Origin: Paulownia fortunei
Taxonomy: Eukaryota; Streptophyta; Magnoliopsida; Lamiales; Paulowniaceae
NCBI GenBank assembly: GCA_019321725.1
Contig: CM033115.1
Location: 18,672,673 to 18,736,672, forward strand
Reading direction: 5' to 3'
Length of the DNA stretch: 64,000 nt
Within the stretch, counting starts at the first letter, position 1, and the number at the start of each line of letters is the position of its first letter. The position numbers and the translations under genes are program-made. Below are positions 11,501-24,389 of this stretch, piece by piece. Below the pieces are notes generated by a model that saw only the letters and a program-made list of their open reading frames with translations, did no database searches and was not told the origin of the DNA.

Positions 11501-14500
11501 TGAAAACAGTTTTCAATCAGACTCCATTGCTTTTGATCCAGGCTGCACACTGGTTAGACATCTATTCTGTGCGTTTGAAAAACCGTACAGTATCTGATAG
11601 CAGTCCTGGCCCATCTGGTGGGCTTGCGAGCACCGATTTAGTGGCGCGAGTTAAGTGTAAGGCTTCTCGGAAGATCATATGCAGTACAATTTCTTCGTCA
11701 GGCACATCATTTGCCTACTCTGACCATGTGAAACCCAATTTATTTGAATTGAAGAGAAATAAATCAGGCAAGACTTTGTGGTCTGTAAATAAAAGGCAGC
11801 TCCCCCAGGAATTGCCATTTGCCCATTACATGGTTTTCAGTTCTGATTCTTCGCGATTGCTATTGGCTGGGCATGACAGAAGGATATATGTACGTATTAT
11901 CTTCCTTATTCTTGTTTTCCATAATTTATATGCTTGCTTGTTGTATTATATGTGTTGTGGTGACGATATGCGGTCATTTGACAACTATCTATTTTGAGGG
12001 GGATGACAACCTGCCAGATGTTTTAAAAAGATAAAAGTACTGTGGAAGTGCCGTTATTTTACTCAATTGCAGCTTTAAATTATAAAGTGGGGCGATTCTG
12101 CAGAAATGAGATTTGGGTCTACCCATTCTGAGTCACAGGTGTTACTGTATGAACTGAATGGCACGATACATTTGGGAGGTTTTGAATACCTTTGTTTTAG
12201 GGGATTATACAACTTTGAGGACTTTATTGAGGATACATGTTTAGAGTTCTTATAGTAACTTGCCTCATGATGGGTTAATTGATTTCTTTTATACGTGTGT
12301 TGCCCTATTATGAAGCCTTCTCTGTAGAACTGCCTCCATTCAATTGCACAAATATTGCTAAACGAAGCATGTACAGAGTTGCACTGTATAGATGGACTGT
12401 ATGATTGAACATTGCACATGTCTCTGTCCTTTTTAACATTTAGTGCTAAAGGGACACGGGCTTGTCTGTAGTCTTTGTTTTCTACCTTATCCTTTTCACA
12501 CAATCTTATCAATAACAGTATCATTACTTGCTATTTATTAAACATGTAGCAAAAGATTAAATCTAAAAAGAGTACTTGATGAATTCTGTAAGTTGATGAG
12601 GTGAGAGAGTTTGGATTTTATTATGAGCTAACCTGTTTGTCTAAATGCAAGTAATGGAGTTGTGAAAACAAATAAGTAATAGTCATAATGAAGGGCTTTT
12701 GTTGTGGACTTGGACTCCCAATTTTTAGCAGCTAAGTGTTTTTATGATTATCACTCTTAAAACTTCTAATCATGTGGCAGGTAGTAGATGTTGGAAGTGC
12801 AGAGATAGTTCATGCTTTCACTCCTTGTCGCCAAGATGATGGTGAGAGTCTGCCGCCTAGTGAACCTCCCATTACAAAAATGTTCACAAGTACTGATGGC
12901 CAGTGGTTAGCTGCCATCAACTGTTTTGGAGATGTGTATATCTTCAATCTTGAGACACTAAGGTATGATAGATGCCATTTTTTGTGGTTGGTTGGTTGAA
13001 TAGTAAATAAGATTTGTTGGATCAAGTTGTATCTGTTTTTGTTTTCGAGTGAAATATCAATCTAATTAATTTGTTCTTGCAGCTAGTAATGGAATATATA
13101 AAATGTTTTTCAATCCTATCTCATGTTTTGGGTTTAAGCATTTAAGTAATTAATACCTCAATGGGATAAGTAGTCATTTCTTGAAATATTCATTTCTTGG
13201 AATATTCATACTCTTTGTAATTCTTGTTTTTATGTGCCTGCTCGATCAGAAGGCTAAAATAGTTATACATATTAAGCTACTATGTTGCCTTGATTTTATC
13301 TTTCACAGAGCTAATTCTTTTAGAGGCTGCATGTACAAAAATACATTGCTATCTTATTGCATGCTGATTTTTAGAAAGCATGAAGTATTGTGAAGGAAAA
13401 TTGAAGCCCAGTTTTCTCTGTTGAAACGTTGTTGACATATTCCCTTGGATTCCTTGATTAATATAATTATTTTTTATTACAGGCAACACTGGTTCATATC
13501 AAGATTGGATGGAGCCTCTGTTACTGCTGGTGGTTTTACTCCTCGAAATAGTAATATTCTCATCATTTCCACATCTTCAAATCAGGTGTATGCATTGGAT
13601 GTCGAGGCTAAGCAGTTGGGGGAGTGGTCCTTGCGTCATACGTTTTCTCTGCCCAGAACATATCAAGAATTTCCTGGAGAAGTTATTGGTCTTTCCTTCC
13701 AGCCATCCTCTAGTTCATCTTCTGTTATTGTCTATAGTCCCAGGTAAATTCATATCCGTGACAGCAGATGGTATATGTTTGTAGTATAATCTTTTTGTAC
13801 TTCTCTTTTTTGGGTGTTAATCTCCTTTTGCCTGCATGCTCCTTGGGAAAAAATTTATCCATCAAGTTCTTTTGTTACCCTATTTTGTTTAAATAACAAT
13901 CAGAAGTCATCCATATTATTTACATTACAGGGATGCCTATTTATCATGTCTTACTTTTTATGTTACAAGGTGAGGAAGCTATTACTGGACTTCATCATAG
14001 AATCCTGCATTCATTTTCTTCTATTTACAGATTTGAAAAATAAGCTAGTTGGTTTACTTTTTAGTGTAGCAACCAGACTAGAACCAAATTCTTTTCCCCT
14101 TTTTGTTGAAGTATATGATCTCAAATCATCATTTAGGATTTTATGTATTTTCTAGTTTGATATTTCTTGTATTTACGCCAGTGTTTCTCTAAGGTTTTCT
14201 GTCCCTTTTAACTACATGGAAGTACTAAAATACATGATAACCTAACTAAGAACCAGAAGAAATTACACACAACTGATCCAGTCTGCGGAGGAAACTCGTA
14301 TTTTATTCTTTTTAGACTGATGGGCGCAGTTCTGATGAAGGGAGGCTCATCTACAATTTCTTGTTATAATTAATTTCAATATGTATTACAGGATAGCCCA
14401 AAATGTCGTTGTACTAAACTTTCCTTCAAACGAATTATATGAAGGAATTCTTGAAGAAATCCACTAGCAGATGGTATAAGCTTTTTTTTAGTGAAAGTAA

Positions 14501-15013
14501 TGCAGTTCACGAGTGACGGGCAATTTTGACTGTCTGGAAATTTCTATCTTAAAAATTGAGAGATCATTAATGCTGAATTTCCATATTTGTAGAAGATTCA
14601 AGCAATCCTAATTTCTCTAGAAATCCACCATTGTAACCTTTTTATTTTTTCTTGGAATTTTACCTATTTCATTCTCTATTTCCATAGCCAAAACTGACAT
14701 CTTGTGATGCTCCAGGGCAATGTGCTTGATTGACTTTGGGATGCCTGTTGATAGAGATGACGACATTGACTTGGCAAATGGTCAGGGATTATCGAGAAAG
14801 TTACACAGCAATGGAGTACTGAAACGTAAACTGCATGAATTAGAAACTAAACACAGTGGTAGAAAGAACTTTGAATTTTGTGCATTCAGAGATCCTGTCT
14901 TATTTGTCGACCATCTTTCTAAAAATTCTCTTTTGGTCATAGACAAACCATGGATACAAGTTGTTGACACTTTTGATGCCCAGCCTGTTCATAGACATAT
15001 TTTTGGGACATAA
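8509..15013 (+). CDS. PCN: WD40 protein of the U3 snoRNP t-UTP subcomplex (UTP4/cirhin; Arabidopsis POPCORN type)
   Basis: Spliced by eye from 11 exons: 8509-8670, 8789-8932, 9473-9791, 9892-9955, 10126-10239, 10379-10541, 10995-11148, 11288-11889, 12781-12962, 13483-13743, 14716-15013. All junctions are GT-AG and in phase, giving 718 residues, close to human cirhin (686). UTP4 helps pre-18S rRNA transcription and processing in the nucleolus; Arabidopsis PCN is needed for embryo and meristem patterning. Visible features are the N-terminus [22 protein letters not shown]-type blades ending in EIW, SEWD, RCWD and QFWD, an acidic patch at residues ~148-163 (likely nucleolar), and the plant C-terminus HRHIFGT. 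Exon 8 begins at a NAGNAG acceptor (CAGCAG, 11285-11290), so 11291 is an alternative start. The promoter and exon 1 lie inside tandem unit B. A donor-like ACAG/GTGGG after the stop hints at a spliced 3' UTR. Confidence 0.9.
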
Positions 15014-15610
15014 TACTCTCATTACAGGTGGGCTTTTTACAGCCTATTAGGGGGTGAAGGTACAAATGTTGCCTTCGATCATTTTTGTTCTTGCTTCTCT
15101 TTGTGCTCACTTGGGTTGGGGGTGGGGTAGGGTAGGCTGTTTTGACCATGTTGTGAAATGTATCCCTTGATAGTTTTGTTAACAAGTGATGATAATTTAA
15201 TTTTTAATACAAATTTCTATTTGCAAGAACTGTTCATCGTTTCCATGTTTCAACAGCTTATTTGAATTGCTGTCATTTGCATTTGTTTGTTGGCAACTTA
15301 ATGATGTGCCTACCAGATTTCTTTTTATGTGGCTTCTGATTTCTCTTTAGTCTTTCGGTGAAATTTGATGCACATTCCCCCCCAAAGATTGCTAATTAAA
15401 TCATATTTCTCTGGATTACATTTATACACTGGAGTCGCGAAGTGTATCAGACACTCCCAGCAATGCTTCTTGGCAGACCTGAGAATTTTTTTATTTTTCT
15501 CAAGAGCACAAAGTATTTCTTTTTATGACATTGTGACTTGAAAAACCATGTGAAAGATGTAATGTTTGCATAGTTCTTGGTTGACTGATTGAAGTTGATT
15601 GAAAGAAATC

Positions 15611-15646
<36 letters not shown>

Positions 15647-15652
15647 GATATA

Positions 15653-15710
<58 letters not shown>
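15611..15710. repeat. Compound microsatellite (CT)n-(AT)n-(GT)n
   Basis: About ten CT units, about eight AT units, then, after a short break, some 27 GT units run up to 15710. The ORFs reading through it on both strands are artefacts of the repeat. Confidence 0.95.
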
Positions 15711-15711
<1 letters not shown>

Positions 15712-16842
15712 AGCTTCTATAGTTTGCGTTTGGAATAACAATTTGGGGGACATAGGTATCGTAATTAAAGATTATATTTTGGTGACAATTGAATCGTCTA
15801 TATTAAGATTCCTTTTCCCTGGGATATTTAAACTCGCCCTAAAGTGCGGATACTATGGGTTCAGACTTCATAGTCTGATAATAAGTTTTGTTTGCAAGTG
15901 CACAACTTGCCTTTGATTCTTTTCTTTTCTTAACTACTTTATCAACTTCTCAGGACTTTACTTAGTGCTCCTTTTGTTTGTATTGTTGCGATTGCTAATA
16001 ACCTATAGTGCATATACAAAAGTAAGTAAAGAATTTATTGGCAGACTCTACACTTGTACTAAACATTGGTATTCTGGTTTAATTAATTCAACTTGTCCAT
16101 TCAAATTGAGCTAGATTGATTTTTTTTTTTATATAGTTTTGAAAGTGAAACAGTTCAAGTACATCATGGTTTTTGATAGTTTAAGAGTGTGCACACGTGG
16201 ATGTTAATCCTTTCGAAATTTAGTTGGTTGCTCAATGGATTTTTTTTATATATTTTGTTTGAATTTCTTCTTGGTGTGCCTACATGTACTGCACGTGTGT
16301 GCATGAATATATTCAATAATTGATGAACAATAAAGTAGAGAAAAGAATAATTGGGGGCAATCGCGAGGCCAAAGTCTTGTTTTTTTAACATAATGTGGAC
16401 AAATATTTCTATTAACATGGGACAAACATTTGACTAGAAAGAAAGCAATCAATATAAAAAAACACTATTGCACATAAGTACCACACAAAATTAGGCTAAA
16501 TTCAGTTGAGTACAGCAGAGACTAATAAAGCACAATTACTCACAAACATCTATGCACATGTCCCAAATATTTATAATAACAAAAAAATATTTTAGAGAGA
16601 ATTTTTGATACTTTTTACCTATTGACTATATGTTGTCCCAAGAAAAACAGGGAAAAAGAAAAAATGAAAAAAATGACTTTGTGGCCTTTTTTTTTCATGT
16701 GTAAACTAGTTACATTTTCTTTTCGTACATTTGGATTTTGTCTATCAACTAATATCACTCTCCAGGTGTATGTTCCATTTGATTCAACCTTGAATTCACT
16801 CCATAACCATAATATACTCTTCTCAATTATTAGAGTACCATG

Positions 16843-16917
16843 AAATGAGGGAGAGATTTGTTAGGGCCAAGGACACAGCTGGGAGCCCTTGTCCTTATCC
16901 TAAAATCTCTGTCATTC
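16843..16917. repeat. Short imperfect foldback (~28-bp arms, ~14-nt loop)
   Basis: AGAGATTT...AAGGACA in the left arm pairs with TGTCCTT...AAATCTCT in the right arm; pairing extends outward through AATGA/TCATT, with small bulges in the left arm. The loop is CAGCTGGGAGCCCT. It matches no miRNA I know. Confidence 0.5.
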
Positions 16918-17825
16918 CCCAAGATATGGGCTTCAAATTCTGAGGATCGCAAGAGCTTTAATACAGATTTGGAAGAATTCAATCTGAACAAATTCAATAA
17001 TTGCATGAAATTATATTTATGGGGATCACAAATTTAGTATGTAGCTGTCATAAGTGGTGGGATGTCCCTTTTGGACTTCTTGGTGGGAAAAAAAAGAAAA
17101 AAAAGTGTTAAGTGGCACCAAGTTTTCATCATAGATATTGTCCCCTTTAAGTTTAGAACAGATTATTTTACCAGATTTATTCCCTTTAGCTAGTTCTTGG
17201 CTAGGCTGGCAATTCCCAGTGTGGAAAAGTGTAGCCACTCATTTGCCTTATTCTTGGCTTTCCTCTCTTTATTCCCCTCTCATATTGCTGTGTCTATATG
17301 TGTCTTAACCTGTGTTATGTTCCCAAAAGAGTGCTTAAAGTGTTAGTATAATGTGCTTGTTTTACTGATTTGTGTTGCAGTTCCATCTCTCAGAAATTCT
17401 TGGATGGATCGAGTGTGTTGTTCCTGGTTCTATCACTCTTGCACGAAGAATATACGATGTGTGATGCGAGTAAGAATTTAGGTAAAGGGTATCTTTTTCT
17501 TCTAGCTCTTTTCATTTTTGAACACAGATAGATGCAGTGGAGCTTCATTTAAGTTAAAGGAGGGCATATGAAAGAAACTTCAAGGGAAAAAGAAAATTGG
17601 TTTATTCTTTCTAATTTTTTTACTTTTTACATTTATGATCCCAGGTTTGTTCCCTACTGCATGGACAGGAATAATACAAATAACAGGTAGAAAGATTAAA
17701 CAAATAGATTAAAAGAGATACAAACAAAGATATTTAAAATTGAACTGCCATTCCCTTTTACTTCTTGAATCCCATCTCTTGAGCAATTGCAGCAGAATAG
17801 ACAGAAAATATACTCTTGCCATTTC

Positions 17826-18666
17826 TTACTGCCTCTTTCTTCCAAGCAAACTGCCTGACAAGGCGCACGTACGACAATGGATAGGAAGAGCCAAATCAGG
17901 CCTTGAAAACATTGTTTCCCAACGATTAATTTGGCATCACAAAAATATGTTCAAAAACTCACCTGATTTCCCTTTTGTGGAAGATTTGAAGAAACCTAAA
18001 TGCTTCTTTGTTATGGATTCACCCTAAGCAATAATTAGACATCATGTGAACATTAAGGACCAGACCAACAAATCTATGAGAAGAAGTAAAAAAAAAATAA
18101 AAATAGTACCTCAAAATGTGCAGCAGAAAAGACTTGTGAGAAACCAGGGACATGCTCTACTGAGTTATGATTATCAGAAGGAGGTACATTGTCCTGAAAT
18201 TCAATGATGAACATACTAATCAATAAGAATTCAAAAGGGAAACACAAAGAAAGAGCAATATAGAATGTTTAATCTGTTTTCTTGAACTTGCCTGGGAGAA
18301 ATGAAAAATTGAAGAGCTAGCAGTGTCATCAAGACACAAATTTTGCTGCTTTTTGGCCCTTGGCTCTTTTGTTTTACTTTTCTGCTTGCTTTGCTTTTTA
18401 TCTTCAGAAACTGAAGATGTATAGCCATAATACTGATTGTCAACAGCACAGTTTTCGTACGTATGGAAATGTGGAGGCCCTGATGATGCATCTGACACCA
18501 TGGACAGATCTTCATCTTCTTGATCCTCATTCACATATGTTCCTTTTCCTTCACAGTTTGTAACCAAAGCCGTGCTGTATGGATCAGTAGAATTTGAGAG
18601 TTGATCCAAGTACATAGTCCAACCGGATTCGCATCCACTACTATATTCAGAAGTTGATATATTCAT
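17826..18666 (-). CDS. SOFL: SOB FIVE-LIKE (SOFL) family protein
   Basis: Four exons on the minus strand: 18666-18292, 18193-18110, 18023-17963, 17854-17826, giving 182 residues. SOFL proteins are small plant-specific proteins whose overexpression raises cytokinin levels in Arabidopsis; their biochemical role is unknown. Both family motifs are present: SOFL-A, SSGCESGWTMYLDQ, at residues ~9-22 (the usual Cys before SSGCESGW is Tyr here), and SOFL-B, DEDLSMVSDASSGPPHF, at ~51-67. A basic K/Q-rich stretch follows, and the C-terminus GRKRQ is also typical. Exon phases agree throughout. Intron 1 has a GC donor (CAG/GCAAGT at 18291-18286), not GT, so gene finders may misread exon 1 into the intron. 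The gene converges on the WD40 gene. Introns 2-4 are short (82-108 nt). Confidence 0.85.
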
Positions 18667-18941
18667 TATCAGCCTTTTGCAGTTTGAGTTGAATTCTTCT
18701 CTGCAGGAATCTTACAGTGTCTATAGAGAGCTTGTAAAGTGAGAAGACTGATATATGGCCTGTTTTCCCCTTGTTTGTATCTATTTATAAGAAGGAGAGA
18801 GGAAGAGCTGAAGGGATATGAGACCAAATAAATCACACTCAAATCCTAGACTATTTTTTGTCCTTGGCTCTATCCTTTTGCCCAATATTATATATCTGTT
18901 TCGAGAAGAATCAAACTTGCCAGTTGTCTTGGTCATTGTGG

Positions 18942-18968
18942 ATTGGGGTGGGGTGGGGGGGGGGGGGG
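18942..18968 (+). repeat. G-rich tract with a run of 14 G
   Basis: GGGGTGGGGT followed by an unbroken run of G about 280 bp upstream of the SOFL start codon. It meets the pattern for a G-quadruplex on the plus strand. Length may be unreliable in the assembly. Confidence 0.8.
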
Positions 18969-21900
18969 ATAGGGAGAGAGGTTGGTCATTGACAATTGAT
19001 AGTGGTAACATATTGTGAATATGGGAAACAGGTAATATTTGTTTTTTCACCACAGTTAACCATCATTTTTCACAGAGAGGAGGATTAGAAAGATGCAACT
19101 CCAATGCTACCAGGCAAGCCTATTTTTGGCCTTAGAAAAAATAGTTCACATCCAGCACATCATCATTTTTGCATCACATAGAAATTGCAAGCATATCTTG
19201 CGAGAAACGCGTGAAAAGGTTTACACTATAATGTGATGTACCATTTTTGTCACAAACAAGGGGAAAAAAATCTTAGCCATATTGTTGATAGTTAACTAGA
19301 TTGTTCAAATGACAACGACAAAGTGAAACGAAAGGGAAAAAAAACCAAGAAATGTGATCCCTCCATGGACATTAATATCATGCCAAATTAAGTTATGAAT
19401 TGAAGTGGCAGCATAATCAGCACATACTTAGCTTCCAGAGGCAGCCTGTACAATCCCATCTTACCACAATATTAGTCTATGATATAACATTTACAACTTA
19501 TGCATCAGGGCTAATCCAGATACAGATGTACACCCCATTAAGCCAGTATAGATTAAGCTATTCAGCCTAAATATTATACAACTATTGGTTGATCTTTTCT
19601 CAGAAAATGCAGCAGATTAAAACTTTCTTTACCATTCATTTTTAACTTTTCTTGTCTTACTTTTGAAGGACAGAAATTAGTGTCCTTGGGATTCAAAGTA
19701 AAGTAGTATGCACCATTTGCAAAAGAGAAAACACATGATTGTGAACAGGGAAAGAGCTGCTTAGCATGCTGCTACTGGTCAGCTTCATATTCAGCAAGAA
19801 TTTACATAAAGTGCTTAGGTTGTCTCAAACTTTTACAGCAGAAATAATCCTCTGATTTCCTGCTGGATCATTGGTCACTAAAACAACTTTTCTCCTCAAC
19901 TTTTTGCCTTTTTATTTCACTTAAAGCTGAACATAAAAAAGGGCAGGGTTGGTCTTCAATATGTTGAATTTGTCTTATTTTCTTGACTAGAATAATTGAT
20001 AGGCATGCATAAACTTTTTTTATAAACTTTTTTTTATTTTCTTGAAGGGTTTATAGCATAGATGGTGTCAAAATTGAATTAATGCAAGATTGGCCCATTG
20101 TGAGCAAGAGAATGGCAAAAATGTGCAGAAGCCAGCTGAGACTAATGGTACATATGATCATAGGCCCATCATGTGCTTCTGGTAACATGCACAGATAGGT
20201 TATGATAGATACACTAGTACTTGAAACTCAATGCAACACCACAATTAGAGGTGCATTTGCCAACAAAAAATATTCTTGCACATATCTTTCTTAGATGCAA
20301 GAAAAAAATGTGTGTTGCATCTTAGGTATTAAGTGCATAATATTTGGACTTTTAGTTTGAATCATTCCTTATTTAGATAGAATAATATCAAGACTGAATA
20401 GGAATTCACTCTTACGAGAGCTTATGCCCAAGATTATGGAAAAATATAGGTGATAAATCACACCTCATGCTGACCACGAAAGAGAAGAGACATTTTACTC
20501 GTTTACACAGGGAGACAAGATTTCTTCAGTCAAAAATTAATCATGGATAAATTACTACTGTATTCCTTGAAATTTAGTTTAATTACAAATATATCATTGT
20601 TGTTTTGAAAATTATATCTACACACCATGACATTTACCCCTTCGGTTAGTTGCCGTTAGGGTTTTAGGGTGACGCCTTAAAAAAAGTAGGGTTGTCTTCT
20701 TGAAATGCCTTCCACAAGTGGGAATTGATTTTGACTGATTCTTGACTAATTTTGATGGACAAAAATGACTTATAGACTTAACTTTAAGACCCCTTCACAC
20801 ATGCAAAGAGGTGTAATTGTAATATATTGAAATTATAAGGGGTGTTGATGTAAGATTTGTAAGTTTTTATTAATATAGTAGTTTATAGCCGTTGGTGTTA
20901 CTATTATATAAACACTCGTTTTTTTTCACATTTGCTTAAAATATTTACAAGCATGGCTTCTTCTTGGAGCATTTCATATAGTAATGTTGGTGTGTAGAAA
21001 TAGAAAACAAAGATGCAAGCACCGCTAATGTGAGAGTAAAACTATGACAATGATTTTAGAAACAAGTAGAAATCTGTGTAGAGTTTTCTATTGTTGTTCA
21101 AATTATAGTTTCCTTAAAAAATCAAATCAAAACTAAATTTTAACAAAAATCAATACTAAAATCTAAATCATTTTTTTTTCGGCTTTTTTTTTTTTTTCCA
21201 GTTTAGTTCATACCTAGTTTTTCATTTTCTTGTTTGGTTTGGTTGGTTAACCACACTTATAGGGCTATGCCAGAGAGGATGTACATAATAAAAAATAGGC
21301 CATGGCAAAGGTAGGAGCAGCGATAGGGCATCATATTGTGGAATTCTACAAAATGATACTCATATTTGTAGGAATTTTATTGTTAAATAGAAAATAGGAG
21401 GAGTAAAATGAGGGCTATTTAATTTGGAGAATAAAATTTAACTTCACAATAACACCACCATTATATTCAAATATATCAAAAATCATATTATCCATATATT
21501 ACAACAATACCCCTTTTATGATATGAAAATTACGTAGACCTCCCTGTTTATTATCAATACATTACATTAACATCCCTTGTGATATATAAATATTGCATAT
21601 ACCCCCATGTATAGTTAGGGGGGAAAATGTCAAATTATCATAGATGTCCCTTTCTAAACAAGGGTAAAAATGTTAAAAGATATATTTTTGATATGTTACA
21701 TTAATGTCCCCTAAGATATTAAGATATTACATAGAACCCCCCCCCCCCCCCCCCCCCCGGGTGTATGGTTAGGGGTAAAAAGGTTATTTTACTTTTAATA
21801 TTATTTTGAATTTTTTAATTACAGATCCCCTAAGGTAAATTTGTTATTTTGTCGATTTTGTTTGGATTTCTTAATGAAGAAAAATTTCATTTTTTAAACA

Positions 21901-24167
21901 ACAGAAAGTTATTTGAAAATTTATCAAAAGGTATAGATGTAATTTACCCATTAATTATTTTCATTATGAAGGGGAAAAAGTAGACCATATAAGCCTAAAT
22001 TTATTTGTGCATCTAGTGCTTCATGGAAATGGCATAGGGGTATGCTTCTGAGTCAGCTGGTCCCGTAGCCTATTTTCACTTGCACATGCCCTTTGTTGCC
22101 TAGTTGCATGCCCTTGGACCAAAACCAATCTCCCATTCTACCTCATTTCTCACACTTATCACTTCAAATTTATCACTTGGGAAATCTTAATACGGCCAAA
22201 TTGTTCAATTCCATGCTAAATTTTCATTAGCATACCTATTCTTGATGGTTTAAGACACTCAATAGACTGCATATATCCATGTAAATGTCATGAAAATATT
22301 TCGAATGTACGTCATATTTTAGGACTTAATTGTCTCTTTTTTCCCCTCGGAGTTTAGCTAATAGTAGATTTCCTAACATTCCACTTCAGTATTTGCATAG
22401 GGGGAAATAGAAAGTTAAACGTTCGTACTTGATTTGAGAAATTAGTGTATCTAGTTCGAGTCAGTTAGATTTCGAATTTGAATACTTAGTAATACTTGAC
22501 ACACATTAAAGTTACTGATTTGACATTCATCTAAAATCCTGTTATATTTAAGTTAGTTAAGGTCGTGAAGTCACTAAAAACAGATAAACGAAAAAAATAC
22601 CAAAAATCTTATTATCTTATGACAACATGATACAAAGATATTTGTAATAGTTGATTTACGTAGTTTTCACATGATTAAGTATAAATGTTATAATCTTGAT
22701 ATTTCACTAGTCATATCAGGTCTTCAGAACGGATGGTTCTCAATTATCGGTTTAGCCCGACCCAAAGGTTGATTTTTGGGTCAAATAAAAATCCAAATAA
22801 AAAGATGCGGATTTTGAAATGTTTGGATATTTTAACAAAATATAAGGGCAAAATGGTCAATCCGACCTACATCAATACTAAATAAGAATGTATAGTTGCC
22901 AGCTTTAGTTGACATTGGCTGTAAGTTGAAGACCTAGTAATGCAGTATGGGCCTTTCACAGAAAAGCTTAACTTGCCATATGGTCCCTTTGCAAATTATA
23001 AGGTCAAATGCAACATACAAATCAGCTTTAAAAAATTCGAAATCTTTCCATTAGTTTCTTCTCACAGCAAGACATTTGTTTTTTTCCATCTTTTTCTTTG
23101 ATTCAATGGTGAGTCACAAACAAGAATCAAGTCTACATCAATTGAGTCCAAATCCCTATCTCCTACTATGCATGAAAAGTGTTATCTTTTCATAATATTT
23201 TAAAAGTTACATGAGACTTTCATTTAAAAAAAAAAAAAAAAATCTCTCACAAAAAAACTAATTCTATAATTCATTCTATCTTTACAATCTTTTTGCAAAA
23301 TTTGTGCTTAACCCTTGAATTCTATTTGGTCGTACTGCTATGATGTAAGACGTCGACCACGAGAATTTTCACGAAACTTTTCAATGATCAAAAGTGTAAT
23401 ATTCATTGTAATTTAAGACCATTTGTAGATCTAAATAGCTTGACATATATTAGGAAGTTTATTCTTGCTTCTACTTTCTTTTGTACTCAATTATGATTAT
23501 TTTAGAGAAATAGAGACAAGCTACATATCCTAGTATAAAATTTAAAGCCTAATTACATTAGTGTCACCACATTTTCAACAATTTTGTCCTATCAAATATA
23601 ACTTGGGATCTCATCTCGTGAAACTTAACAAGTGACGCAACACCACATGCCCAAAAAAATGATGTACTGTGCTTAAAATGTGCAGCAAAGAGCTAGTCAA
23701 TGTGTCAAATCTCATTACAGTAGCAAATCAAATCAACGAATATAGCCACATGAGTGCATAAAATTTTCTATAGTAACAATTTCTTGGCTGATGAAGTCTC
23801 AAATCAAGTTGTATGCATACCACACAAACTTCCAACCCCCTTGATGTGTACCAAATTGCTTTAACCAGTCCCATTGGATTAGGGTACAATATTTGTGAAA
23901 AAAGAAAGAAGAAGAGAAAAGAGAGTGAATTCCATGGGGGCTCTATCTCAATAATGCAAAGGCATCTGAACAATAAATGTTTGAGTGGACCTAACACAAA
24001 CACACCACACAAAAGAGGACTATCATTCTCAGAGTTGACAGCCAATTTGTATCCATACACACATATAAGAGAGATAGAGAGATGGAGGGATTCTTGTGTT
24101 GAACCATGACCCTGTCAGTCTCAAACTGACAACACTGAAAATGTAACAAAGCTAATTCCATCTATAT
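18969..24167. other. Long intergenic region, repeat-rich, no gene recognised
   Basis: Over 5 kb of AT-rich sequence upstream of the SOFL gene. No ORF looks like a protein. The stretch 20540-22000 has the texture of old repeats (pyrimidine-rich phrases such as ACATTAATGTCCCC recurring) and contains the C22 tract listed below. Confidence 0.5.
21560..21783. repeat. Diverged ~130-bp tandem repeat with a C22 homopolymer
   Basis: The phrase TTACATTAAYRTCCC...ATATTRCATA...CCCCC...GTATRGTTAGGGG occurs twice (about 21563-21635 and 21695-21783). In the second copy the short C run has grown to 22 C (21737-21758). Confidence 0.6.
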
Positions 24168-24254
24168 ATGTTATTGTACTGCTTTCCCATTTTCTTGGCC
24201 CTTATGGTGCTAACATTTTCTCATGCTCGGCCTTCTGGTGCAGCACTCGAAGCA
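24168..24254 (+). CDS. Possible first exon of a small secreted peptide gene
   Basis: An ATG at 24168 opens 29 codons. The first ~20 (MLLYCFPIFLALMVLTFSHA) form a textbook signal peptide: hydrophobic core, then SHA before the likely cleavage site and a start RPSGAA. A GTAAAT donor follows directly after GAA GCA at 24254. Many plant peptide hormones start this way, but I could not find a second exon or a known mature peptide motif, so the family is unknown. Unspliced, the frame runs on to 24383 in poor sequence. It may be chance. Confidence 0.25.
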
Positions 24255-24389
24255 GTAAATCTTGATGGGTTTTTTTGTGTTTTTTTTGGAACTTGTTTTA
24301 CTTTTGTGGGGACAGACTGGAAAAGAAGTGAGATTAATTGTAACTATTTCATGGAGCATAATAATTTTTTTGGAGTAGGTTAATCTACA

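Larger units (their letters stand above)
15014..17825. other. Interval between two convergent genes
   Basis: This should hold the 3' UTR of the WD40 gene and the 3' end of the minus-strand SOFL gene. An acceptor-like TGTTGCAG at 17373-17380 could close a long 3' UTR intron, but that is speculative. A compound microsatellite and a small foldback (listed separately) are the only structures seen; no coding exon was recognised. Confidence 0.5.

Noticed and set aside
12075..12524. 149-codon minus-strand ORF
   Set aside because: It lies in intron 8 of the WD40 gene and has no known domain or splice context; chance ORF.
15523..15916. ORFs reading through the CT/AT/GT microsatellite
   Set aside because: They consist of simple repeat peptides (TH, CV, SL runs) and are artefacts.
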